Below, piece by piece: positions 1 through 7,026 of a stretch of DNA of 28,664 nucleotides; position 1 is the stretch's first letter; every line of letters starts with the position of its first letter. The stretch spans positions 1 through 28,664 of the forward strand of contig CAYXZO010000032.1 of NCBI GenBank assembly GCA_964469505.1. Direction: 5' to 3'. This DNA is from CAYXZO01 sp964469505 (lineage in GTDB: Bacteria > Fidelibacterota > UBA8477 > JABMPR01). The notes under the pieces are model-generated. The model searched no databases. It saw only the letters and a program-made list of their open reading frames with translations, and was not told the origin of the DNA. A program made the translations under genes and the position numbers.

Positions 1-401
1 GCCTGGAACTGAAGCGCAAACTACGCCGCAAGGGTTTCGCTAGTATCGCCGACCAAGTGATTGCCGCGTTGGAGGAAAAAGGCTACCTAGATGATGAACG
101 CTTTACCAGGTTATTCCTCAGAGAAAAGATTCGCTTGAAGCAATGGGGTCCGCAACGGTTGCGGTTAGAACTGCGAACCAGGGGAATTCATCCGGAGATG
201 ATCGAACGTCTTTTGGCGCAGGAACTACCGCCTAATCGCATTCGGTCCCAGGCTAAAACCCTGGCATCTCGCAAGTTACAAAACTTGCGCCGGCCCACCT
301 TCAAGGATCGGCAGCGTCTGTGGCGTTTTTTACGGGGCAGGGGCTTTTCCAGTGATACCATCCGTGAGGCACTGGAAGAATTCCGGTTTTACCCAGATTA
401 G
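1..401 (+). CDS. recX: RecX family regulatory protein, 5'-truncated by window edge
   Basis: The reading frame is open from base 3 to the TAG at 399-401, so about 132 C-terminal residues are visible and the true start lies upstream. RecX binds RecA filaments and limits RecA recombinase and coprotease activity in the cytoplasm. The visible part has the family's repeated three-helix pattern: LKRKLRRKGF, then LEEKGYLDDERFTRLF, then KQWGPQRLRLELRTRGI, and a last repeat ending LRGRGFSSDTIREAL. GYLDDERF and WGPQRLRLEL are hallmark RecX segments. recX often lies directly after recA, which would be just outside the window; that is inference. The stop codon opens a perfect 12-bp palindrome (TAGTACGTACTA, 399-410) of unknown meaning. 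Confidence 0.9.
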   Translation, partial: LELKRKLRRKGFASIADQVIAALEEKGYLDDERFTRLFLREKIRLKQWGPQRLRLELRTRGIHPEMIERLLAQELPPNRIRSQAKTLASRKLQNLRRPTFKDRQRLWRFLRGRGFSSDTIREALEEFRFYPD

Positions 402-571
402 TACGTACTAGTTTTCCAGGCGAACAGCAGGGAAACTGATGTCTACAAAGGTCTGCGGCACAGGTAATTATAGGTTTTCATATAAAGTGTCCCAACGAAT
501 GAAGGCAATTGGTCGATGTTTGTCAATCGAATAGATATTCAAGTTTTTTCAAGTTACCGACTAAAAATAGA
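402..571. other. AT-rich spacer with short repeats upstream of mazEF
   Basis: No convincing gene is seen. The spacer holds GTAATTATA at 464-472, which recurs at 589-597 inside the mazE promoter, and a 10-bp-period direct repeat of TTCAAGTT at 538-545 and 548-555 just upstream of the -35 box. A 31-codon ORF at 439-534 has an AGGGAA-like site in front but resembles nothing I know, and I do not call it a gene. The base composition is clearly more AT-rich than recX or comEC. Confidence 0.5.
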
Positions 572-607
572 TTGACACTGCGTCCCTAGTAATTATAATG
601 TAATTAC
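572..607 (+). promoter_or_regulatory. Strong sigma70-type promoter with operator-like repeats for mazEF
   Basis: There is a consensus TTGACA at 572-577 and a consensus TATAAT at 594-599, separated by 16 bp. Two copies of GTAATTA (589-595 and 600-606) sit 11 bp apart, one helical turn, over and just after the -10 box; each contains the self-palindrome TAATTA. MazE-type antitoxins usually repress their own promoter with the toxin as co-repressor, so these repeats are the natural operator candidate. The promoter is seen directly; the operator role is inferred. Confidence 0.75.
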
Positions 608-626
608 ATAATATTGAGGAACAGAA

Positions 627-875
627 GTGAAAGCTTCAATTATCAGAATAGGAAATTCAAAAGGTATAAGGCTGCCTAAGCTGATCCTGGAGCAGTGTGG
701 TTTTGAAAAAGAAGTGGAGTTAGAGGTTCGCGGTACTGAGCTGGTGATAAGAGCTCTTGGACAACCAAGGCGCGATTGGGCTAAAGCTTTCAGAGAAATG
801 GCTGACCAAGGAGATGACCGGCTAATTGATCTCCCGGCCTCGAAGTGGGATGATGAAGAGTGGGAATGGAAGTAA
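627..875 (+). CDS. mazE: MazE-like antitoxin, AbrB/SpoVT fold
   Basis: This 82-residue protein starts at GTG, with GAGGA at 616-620 six bases upstream. The N-terminal half (about residues 1-45) is a swapped-hairpin AbrB DNA-binding domain: MKASIIRIGNSKGIRLPK is the classic MazE opening, with IGNSKGIRLP as the signature. The acidic, tryptophan-rich tail (DDEEWEWK) fits the disordered region that wraps and neutralises the toxin. It overlaps mazF, as expected for a co-translated antitoxin-toxin pair, and is probably autoregulated through the repeats at 589-607. Codons such as ATA, AGA and AGG are more common here than in the neighbouring housekeeping genes, which suggests transfer. Confidence 0.88.
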   Translation: MKASIIRIGNSKGIRLPKLILEQCGFEKEVELEVRGTELVIRALGQPRRDWAKAFREMADQGDDRLIDLPASKWDDEEWEWK

Positions 876-1189
876 ACCGATTCGATGTTTTTTTAATAAA
901 CTTGGACCCGACCGTCGGTCATGAAATTATGAAAACCAGGCCGTGTCTCATCATATCACCTGATGAAATGAATCGTTACATAGGCACAGTAATCGTGGCA
1001 CCAATGACGACTAGAGGAAAAGATTATCCTTCCAGGGTAAAATGTGTTTTTCAGAGTAAGGAAGCTCAGATCGTACTGGATCAAATAAGGACGGTTGATA
1101 AAAGTCGGTTAGTAAAAAAACTTGGAGTAATAAATAGAAAAGCTCAGCTTGAGGTTATCCGTATTTTACAGGAAATGTTCAGTTGGTAG
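866..1189 (+). CDS. mazF: MazF/PemK-family mRNA interferase toxin
   Basis: A sequence-specific endoribonuclease that cleaves mRNA when its antitoxin is lost. The family pattern is clear: FDVFLINLDPTVGHE near the N-terminus, KTRPCLIISPDEMN carrying the catalytic-type arginine, then VIVAPMTT with the conserved threonines, and a C-terminal LDQIRTVDKSRL segment. The length, 107 residues, is normal and the protein looks intact. ATG at 866 gives the usual short N-terminus before RFDVF; GTG at 860 is the alternative and adds two residues. Either way it overlaps the mazE stop (873-875), so translation is coupled. The specific cleavage site cannot be read from the sequence. Confidence 0.9.
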   Translation: MEVNRFDVFLINLDPTVGHEIMKTRPCLIISPDEMNRYIGTVIVAPMTTRGKDYPSRVKCVFQSKEAQIVLDQIRTVDKSRLVKKLGVINRKAQLEVIRILQEMFSW

Positions 1190-1483
1190 TTTGCTAAGAA
1201 CATTATTTTAAAAAAAACAGTTGAGGAAGGAAAAGATAGATTTCTAGTTATTCAAACGGCAGGCGAGCTAATATTTCCATCTCTTTTCCAGTCAAGTGCC
1301 ACTTACTAAACAATATATCTCGCAATTTGATGGATCGTCGGTGCAGTAAAATTTGAAAAACTAGTTTACATTGCGATAGTCGCAGCATCGATTTTTCCTT
1401 AACGTCTTTATAATCAATCCCATTCATCCCTGGAAATAATCTGAGGGCGGCTTACTTTACTTTAGTCGTTGTACTGAGGTAAC
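1190..1483. other. AT-rich intergenic stretch after mazF
   Basis: It contains an A-run at 1211-1218, a small inverted repeat TGCGA-TAG-TCGCA at about 1371-1383, and a TATAAT at 1409-1414 without a good -35 partner. A GAGG site at 1476-1479 serves comEC. No clear terminator follows mazF. One 59-codon minus-strand ORF is listed separately. Confidence 0.5.
1248..1427 (-). CDS. Small hypothetical ORF, 59 residues, doubtful
   Basis: On the minus strand an ATG at 1427-1425 opens 59 codons ending at TAA (1250-1248). The product is basic and leucine/isoleucine-rich (starting MNGIDYKDVKEKSMLRLSQC) with no motif I recognise. The frame is open only seven codons further upstream, so there is no larger truncated gene in this frame. 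CAGGG directly before the ATG is too close to be a good ribosome site. It lies in the AT-rich island and may be a remnant of the mobile segment or chance. Confidence 0.2.
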   Translation of the reverse strand: MNGIDYKDVKEKSMLRLSQCKLVFQILLHRRSIKLRDILFSKWHLTGKEMEILARLPFE

Positions 1484-3670
1484 ATGATTGATTACGGACG
1501 TCGCCAGCCTTTGGTGCCGTTGGCCGTAGCATTTATGGCGGGCCTGTTCACGGCTTCTGCGGTACGACCTTCGCTAGCACTAGTGGTGACCGGCACCGCC
1601 GCTCTTTTGTTCGTGACCTGGCTGACCCGCTGGGATTGTGGATGGCTGGGGGTCTTTTTCGCGTTAGGGTTATTACGTCTAACATTAGTGGAGAATCCGC
1701 CGGCCACCGATTTGAAATATCGAATAAGCAATTCGTCCTGGCGGGGGTATTTCCGGGGGGTGGTGGAACAGATTGATGTTATCCCCGGGAGAAAACCCCG
1801 CCTGAAATGCCGCGTCTTTCAACTTGATCACTGGGAAACCACTGGGCGGATTCTGCTCCGGTGGCCAAAAGGTGATTTTGTACCACAACTAGGTGACACA
1901 GTGGAGGGAGCCGTCGAACTGCGCCCGCCCCGGCCGGCTGCCTTCCCCGGCGATTTTAATGAAGTCCGGTGGTTGGAAAGGGAGGGTATTGGGGCGGTGG
2001 GGCGTCCGTTAAACCGGGAAGGGCTGGTAGTCATTCCCGCTTCCAGCGGTAATTCGGCTCGTTGGTCGAACACTGCCAGGCGTATGCTCCAAGCTGCTCT
2101 GCTGCGCTATGTGGTAGCGCCGGAGGGCGAAGTACTTTCAGCCCTGTTGTTAGGTCTGCGACGGGAAGTTGATCCCCAGATTGTGACCGATTTCCGCCGG
2201 ACCGGTACGCTCCACGTTCTGGCCGTCAGCGGATTGCATGTAGGGTTTGTTACCTTGATTTTCATGGTAATCGCCGGATTTTTACGTCTGCCCCGACAAG
2301 TCAAAATCGGATTTTCCCTCCTGGGTTTGGCCGGTTACGTGTGGTTGGTGGGAGGGATGCCTTCGGTAAAACGGGCTGCTCTAATGGCAGGTCTTTATCT
2401 CTGGGGCACCGTCAGAGAAAGACGGGCGGAGGCGTTAAATTTTTTGGCGGCTGCCGCCCTGATAATCCTTTTGTTGAATCCCAAAGAGATCACCGGCCTG
2501 GGATTTCAGCTTTCGTTTGGGGCCGTAGCCGGCCTGGTGATCCTGTATCCTTTCCTGAGAAACAATCTGGCACCCATTTTCAAACGTAGTCCGAAACCGG
2601 TTCGCTGGTTCCTGGAGAGCTTGTTGGTAACTACGGCCGCCCAGTTGGGTACCTTTCCTTTTTTAGTTTGGAATTTCCACCGCTTACCTCTGACGGGATT
2701 CATACTGAATCCTATTGTGGTGCCGGCCATTGGATTGATCGTAGCCCTGGGAGTGCTGGTTCTGCTGGCAGCACCCTGGTGGGCCTGGGCTGCTTCAGCC
2801 TGGGGTACTCTGGCGTGGTGGATTATCCATTACACTTTAAAAGTAATTCACTGGGGTGCAGCCCTGGAAGGTGCGGTGCTGAACTTTCCCCGAGAAAAGT
2901 TGTGGTTGGTATTCACAGTGTGGCTATCCCTGTGTCTGCTCTGGTGGCCTGGGGTAAAGCGCAAAGGATTTTGGTTGTTATGCTTATGGCTGGGAGCGGG
3001 TAATCTGATGGTCTGGGGTGCGTTGGTGCAGGGACCAACCCGGCTGAAATTGCATTGGCTGAAGTTCCGTCGAGGAGCAGTATTTCTGGTGGAGGAACCG
3101 GAGGGCCCATGCACGGTCTTATGGGCGGCGGGGGAGCGGGATACACTCGGCTGGCAGCGTTTCCTAGATGGGGTTCGGGGACAGAAAGCGGATAGAGTTT
3201 TATTCTGGTCTCCTAGACATCATCCTTTGCCAAACAGCATTCGGGCAGATAGGGCTTTAACCCCGCGAAATGGGCAAGAACTGGGGAGCGGGGCCGGATA
3301 CCAGTGGAGCTCACCGCCCGTTTTACACTCGGGTGTTAGCCACACTTCATGGTGGATAAATGGCACGCAGACAAAAATGCGTGCGGTGGCCATTGCATAC
3401 GGATCTACCTGGATTATCTGGAGCGATATGAATGCCATCGAAGATGTACGCAACTGGTTCAGTGAAAGTTCACGGGCGACGGAAGTAATGCTTTTTAGGA
3501 TGAACGAGCCTCACCCACGTTTGGAATGGTTGGGGACTAAGTACACTAGAGAGGAGGATTGTGAGGTAAGCGAAGGCTATGTGAAACGAAATTCGACAAA
3601 ATCGCTGGAGGCAAAGGGATGGGTTCTGTTCGCAAGTGACGGTAAGGGGTTTAAAATTATAAATCGTTGA
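1484..3670 (+). CDS. comEC: ComEC/Rec2 DNA-uptake channel with degenerate C-terminal domain
   Basis: A polytopic inner-membrane protein of 728 residues that, in the family, forms the channel for single-stranded DNA during transformation. The N-terminus has hydrophobic helices (residues about 10-65), followed by the soluble OB-like domain (DUF4131). The competence core begins near residue 219 with LSALLLGLRREV and the signature TGTLHVLAVSGLHVGFV, then many membrane helices up to about residue 515. The C-terminal ~210 residues occupy the place of the metallo-beta-lactamase domain, but the DVGQGDA start and the HXHXDH metal motif are absent. The start is ATG with GAGG four bases upstream. No other competence gene is in the window, so uptake competence is not shown. 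Confidence 0.9.
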   Translation: MIDYGRRQPLVPLAVAFMAGLFTASAVRPSLALVVTGTAALLFVTWLTRWDCGWLGVFFALGLLRLTLVENPPATDLKYRISNSSWRGYFRGVVEQIDVIPGRKPRLKCRVFQLDHWETTGRILLRWPKGDFVPQLGDTVEGAVELRPPRPAAFPGDFNEVRWLEREGIGAVGRPLNREGLVVIPASSGNSARWSNTARRMLQAALLRYVVAPEGEVLSALLLGLRREVDPQIVTDFRRTGTLHVLAVSGLHVGFVTLIFMVIAGFLRLPRQVKIGFSLLGLAGYVWLVGGMPSVKRAALMAGLYLWGTVRERRAEALNFLAAAALIILLLNPKEITGLGFQLSFGAVAGLVILYPFLRNNLAPIFKRSPKPVRWFLESLLVTTAAQLGTFPFLVWNFHRLPLTGFILNPIVVPAIGLIVALGVLVLLAAPWWAWAASAWGTLAWWIIHYTLKVIHWGAALEGAVLNFPREKLWLVFTVWLSLCLLWWPGVKRKGFWLLCLWLGAGNLMVWGALVQGPTRLKLHWLKFRRGAVFLVEEPEGPCTVLWAAGERDTLGWQRFLDGVRGQKADRVLFWSPRHHPLPNSIRADRALTPRNGQELGSGAGYQWSSPPVLHSGVSHTSWWINGTQTKMRAVAIAYGSTWIIWSDMNAIEDVRNWFSESSRATEVMLFRMNEPHPRLEWLGTKYTREEDCEVSEGYVKRNSTKSLEAKGWVLFASDGKGFKIINR

Positions 3671-3685
3671 CTTATTTTATTATCA

Positions 3686-5002
3686 TTGGAAACTGCAGAT
3701 ACTCTCTCATTGCTCATTCGGAACGCTCTTTTTGTCACCGGTGCCGGTGTTTTTCGCGGAGATTGCCTGCTTGAAAAGGGGCGTATCGTTGCCCTGGGCC
3801 CCAATTTAGCCGCTTCGGCCGCGGAAGTAATAGACGCAGAGAATCTGGCTGTTTTCCCCGGGGTGATAGACAGTCACGTCCATCTCCGGGAACCGGGGGC
3901 GGAACATAAGGAAGATTTTCGTACAGGAACCCGCAGTGCTGCAGCTGGAGGGGTGACCACTGTTCTGGATATGCCCAATAACCATCCCCCCACCATCACT
4001 TTGGATGCCCTGGCAGAAAAACGCCGTCGAGCCGCCGGTAATTGCTTGGTTGACTATGGTTTCTATTTCGGTTTTACCGGGGACAATTGCGCCGAAATGG
4101 AACAGGTCCGAAACATCGCGGGCATCAAGCTGTTTCTGGGGGCTAGTACCGGAGAATTGCTGGTAACGGATCAGCACCGAATCGAACGACTTTTCCGAGA
4201 AACGTCTAACCTGATCGCGGTTCATAGTGAAAAAGAAGAATTGCTGGAGAAAGCCTCCGCTAGAAATACGATTCACGATCATACTAATCTGCGACCCCCA
4301 GCCGCTGAAGCTGCGGCAGTACGTCAGATGCTGGAATTGGCTCGTAAAACCCGTCACCGGGTTCATCTGTTGCACATCTCCTCCGCCAAATCGATAAGGG
4401 AGCTGGAAAGAGCTCAAAGGCCTTCCTTGGTTACCGTTGAAGTTACCCCGCACCATTTATGGTGTGCCGCCCCGGAGGCCTATGAGAGCTGGGGAAATTT
4501 CGCTAAAACCAATCCGCCTATCCGCGGCCCCCGAGACCGGCAAGCTTTATGGCAAGCTCTGATGAACGGAACCATAAACATTATTGGTAGTGATCATGCA
4601 CCCCATACCCGGGAGGAAAAGAATCGACCTTACTGGCAGGCACCAGCTGGAATTCCGGGAGTCGAAACGCTTCTACCGGCATTACTTACCGCTGTGGCCC
4701 GGCGGCGCCTTCAGCTTACAGACATACCCCGCTTTACGGCGGAGAATCCGGCCCGGCTATTTGGGATCAAGGGTAAGGGGTTTCTTCAAGTAGGTTACGA
4801 TGCCGATCTGGTGCTGGTTGATTTAAAAGCCGCCTGGCAGGTAGAAGATAGTCTTCTTCACTCTCGGGCAGGGTGGAGTCTCTTCAGCGGAATAGAGTTT
4901 CAAGGGCGAGTGATAATGACTCTAGTGCGGGGACAAGTCGTGTACCGGGAAGGGGAGTTTCCTTCACCTCCGATAGGGAAAGAAGTGGAGTTCAAGGTTT
5001 GA
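3686..5002 (+). CDS. pyrC: Dihydroorotase, zinc amidohydrolase
   Basis: Converts N-carbamoyl-aspartate to dihydroorotate in pyrimidine synthesis (cytoplasm). Metal ligands are readable: IDSHVHLREPG (H64, H66), a lysine in AGIKLF (K148) in the position carbamylated in CAD-like enzymes, AVHSEKEELL, HLLHISSAK, EVTPHHL and GSDHAPHT with the catalytic-type aspartate. NPARLFGI and the closing beta segment (GYDADLVLVDL) complete the fold. Length 438 is normal. Allantoinase is less likely given TPHHL and MPNN. The start is problematic: the only early starts are TTG at 3686 and TTG at 3710, neither with a Shine-Dalgarno site, and the frame is the same as comEC, whose TGA is 15 bases upstream. No other pyr genes are nearby. 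Confidence 0.9.
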   Translation: METADTLSLLIRNALFVTGAGVFRGDCLLEKGRIVALGPNLAASAAEVIDAENLAVFPGVIDSHVHLREPGAEHKEDFRTGTRSAAAGGVTTVLDMPNNHPPTITLDALAEKRRRAAGNCLVDYGFYFGFTGDNCAEMEQVRNIAGIKLFLGASTGELLVTDQHRIERLFRETSNLIAVHSEKEELLEKASARNTIHDHTNLRPPAAEAAAVRQMLELARKTRHRVHLLHISSAKSIRELERAQRPSLVTVEVTPHHLWCAAPEAYESWGNFAKTNPPIRGPRDRQALWQALMNGTINIIGSDHAPHTREEKNRPYWQAPAGIPGVETLLPALLTAVARRRLQLTDIPRFTAENPARLFGIKGKGFLQVGYDADLVLVDLKAAWQVEDSLLHSRAGWSLFSGIEFQGRVIMTLVRGQVVYREGEFPSPPIGKEVEFKV

Positions 5003-5015
5003 TGCGTGATTTGAG

Positions 5016-5099
5016 TACCAGGGGAGAGACTCGAACTCTCACGGTGTCGCCACCGGCGGATTTTGAGTCCGCTGCGTCTACCAATTCCGCCACCCTGGC
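5016..5099 (-). tRNA. tRNA-Leu (anticodon CAA)
   Basis: Read on the minus strand, the acceptor stem is GCCAGGG (from 5099) paired with CCCTGGT (5023-5017), with G-U at the first pair. The D arm contains the conserved AATTGGTAGACGC. The anticodon loop CTCAAAA gives CAA (5065-5063), reading UUG. A long variable arm (CGGTGGCGACACCG) marks it as class II. The T arm is GAGAG-TTCGAGT-CTCTC. The discriminator base is A (5016), correct for leucine. CCA is not encoded. It points head-on at pyrC, whose stop is only 13 bases from the tRNA 3' end. Confidence 0.97.
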
Positions 5100-5115
5100 T
5101 TTCAAAAGGCGCGCT

Positions 5116-5144
5116 ATTTTAGTCTCCTTGTTTCGTTGTGTCAA
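5116..5144 (-). promoter_or_regulatory. tRNA-Leu promoter with GC-rich discriminator
   Basis: On the minus strand, TTGACA (5144-5139) and TAAAAT (5121-5116) are separated by 17 bp, about 16 bases before the mature tRNA 5' end. The bases just after the -10 are AGCGCGCC. A GC-rich discriminator is typical of stable-RNA promoters under stringent (ppGpp) control; that regulation is inferred from the pattern. Confidence 0.8.
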
Positions 5145-5214
5145 TAAATAGCTTTCGTTAATCGCTGATAAATTTTTATTTTCAGTCTAAACCGCTGAAA
5201 AAGGAGGAGCCAAA

Positions 5215-7008
5215 GTGGGTTACTCAACCATAGCAGAAATGTTTGTCGGTACTACCGCCAAATTCGGGGACAAGGTATTGTATCGGGAAAAAAAGGAGGG
5301 ACGTTGGATAGGGTATACCGGCAAGGAGGTGCGCGAAATCGTTGAGCAAGCGGCCTACGGGCTGGCGGCTCTGGGAGTGGATACGGGGGATAAGGTAGGT
5401 CTGATTTCTACCAACTGCCCTCACTGGGCCTTCTCGGATTATGCCATTATCACTTTAGGAGCTGCCACGGTAGCTGTATATCCAACGCTCATACCCACCC
5501 AGATGCAGTATATTTTGGATCACTCAGAATCAAAAGTGGCCTTTGCTCAGGATCAGGAACAGGTGGATAAAGTACTGGAGGTCTGGGATAAACTGCCCCG
5601 TTTAGAGTGGGTGGTCTGTTTCGACGAATCAGTTAAAGGCCGGCACGACAAAGTCCTGACTTTTCAGGAATTGCAAGAAAAAGGTCGGGAATACCGCCAG
5701 CAGGAGGGGGTTTTTAAGTACGAAGAGCGTGTCAGGGCCATCAAACCCGATGATCTGTTAACTCTGATTTACACTTCGGGAACCACCGGTGCACCGAAAG
5801 GAGTGATGCTCACTCATAACAACCTGATCTCGAATATTGTGGCCTCCTTGGAAGTGCTGGATCTGGACCATACTGACGAGTTGCTTTCCTTTCTCCCCTT
5901 GAGCCACAGCTTTGAACGAATGGCGGGACATTTCCTCACTTTCTCCGTAGGAGCCACGGTCAATTACGCTGAATCCATCGAGACCGTAATTCCCAATATG
6001 GCGGAAGTTCAACCCACGGTCGTGCTGAGCGTACCCCGCTTGTATGAAAAGATGTATTCCGGAGTCCAGGCCAAGTTTGCTTCCGGCAGTCCTTTGAAAC
6101 GCAAAATCGCCGCCTGGGCTGTGGACGTGGGCTACCAATATGTTAAAGCCCGGCGAGAGGGCAACATCTCGGCAGGACTGAAATGGAAGAAGAATCTGGC
6201 CGATAAGCTGGTCTTCAGCAAGGTCCAGGCGCTATTGGGGCCCCGTTTTCGTTTCTTTGTCAGTGGAGGTGCTCCGCTCTCCGCTGAAATCGGTCTATTT
6301 TTCGACGCGGCCGGTATCATCATTCTGGAGGGCTACGGATTGACGGAGACCTCCCCGGTGCTCACAGTCAATCCGCTTTCCGATTATCGCTTCGGAACGG
6401 TGGGTCCACCACTTTCCAATGTAGAACTGAAGATTGCTCCCGATGGTGAAATTCTGGCTCGAGGGCCCAATGTGATGATGGGCTACTACAAAGATCCCGA
6501 AGCCACCAAAGAAGCCATTGACGAAGAAGGCTGGTTCCATACCGGCGACATTGGAGTTCTGGAAGACGGGTACCTTAAGATCACCGATCGTAAAAAGAAC
6601 CTCATCGTGACGGCCGGTGGTAAGAACATCGCTCCGGCTCCCATCGAAAATGCGCTGGTGCTCAATAAATATATCGAACAAGCGGTGGTAATCGGTGATC
6701 GTCGCAAATTCGTCTCCGCATTAATCGTACCAGATTTCGTGGCTCTCACAGCCTGGGCTGAAGAACAGGGACTGGATACTTCCGACCAGGAAGCACTGGT
6801 GAAGAATGAGAAAGTTCAGGCTCTGTACGAACATGAAATCGGGGAAGTCATGAAAAACTTCAGCCGGTTTGAGGCCATCAAAAAATTCCTCCTGTTGCCG
6901 AAACCTTTTACCATTGAAGATGGCACTTTGACGCCCTCGCTAAAGGTCAAGCGCAAAATCGTTGAAGATCGTTATAAGCAGGAAATCGACGCCCTGTACG
7001 AAGAGTAG
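5215..7008 (+). CDS. Long-chain acyl-CoA synthetase, AMP-forming
   Basis: Activates fatty acids to acyl-CoA via an acyl-adenylate; probably cytoplasmic or membrane-peripheral. The ANL superfamily motifs are in order: P-loop YTSGTTGAPKGVMLTH (about residues 186-201), FLPLSHSFER, GGAPLSAEI, EGYGLTETSPV (adenine site), GWFHTGDIG, and the hinge/catalytic region ITDRKKNLIVTAGGKNIAP with the conserved lysine. Length 597 and the DRKKNLIVTAGGKNIAP form are those of the FACL/FadD15-like bacterial group. The start is GTG, set by a strong AAGGAGGA at 5201-5208. A 7-bp hairpin (5179-5185 with 5195-5201) abuts this ribosome site. gpsA follows after 18 bases, a lipid-synthesis pairing. Chain-length preference cannot be told. 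Confidence 0.92.
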   Translation: MGYSTIAEMFVGTTAKFGDKVLYREKKEGRWIGYTGKEVREIVEQAAYGLAALGVDTGDKVGLISTNCPHWAFSDYAIITLGAATVAVYPTLIPTQMQYILDHSESKVAFAQDQEQVDKVLEVWDKLPRLEWVVCFDESVKGRHDKVLTFQELQEKGREYRQQEGVFKYEERVRAIKPDDLLTLIYTSGTTGAPKGVMLTHNNLISNIVASLEVLDLDHTDELLSFLPLSHSFERMAGHFLTFSVGATVNYAESIETVIPNMAEVQPTVVLSVPRLYEKMYSGVQAKFASGSPLKRKIAAWAVDVGYQYVKARREGNISAGLKWKKNLADKLVFSKVQALLGPRFRFFVSGGAPLSAEIGLFFDAAGIIILEGYGLTETSPVLTVNPLSDYRFGTVGPPLSNVELKIAPDGEILARGPNVMMGYYKDPEATKEAIDEEGWFHTGDIGVLEDGYLKITDRKKNLIVTAGGKNIAPAPIENALVLNKYIEQAVVIGDRRKFVSALIVPDFVALTAWAEEQGLDTSDQEALVKNEKVQALYEHEIGEVMKNFSRFEAIKKFLLLPKPFTIEDGTLTPSLKVKRKIVEDRYKQEIDALYEE

Positions 7009-7026
7009 CTTACACTCGGTTAATAG

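Noticed and set aside
439..534. 31-codon + strand ORF with an AGGGAA-like site before mazEF
   Set aside because: It is very short, cysteine-containing low-information sequence in AT-rich DNA; nothing supports it as a gene.
1409..1414. TATAAT before comEC as a promoter
   Set aside because: No acceptable -35 box at 16-18 bp upstream; it may be chance in AT-rich DNA.
3806..4456. 216-codon open frame on the minus strand
   Set aside because: It lies wholly inside pyrC in antisense, has no recognisable domain and no ribosome site; the pyrC motifs explain the sequence.
4873..5151. 92-codon + strand frame spanning the end of pyrC and the tRNA
   Set aside because: It reads through an antisense tRNA-Leu, which fully explains the conserved sequence.
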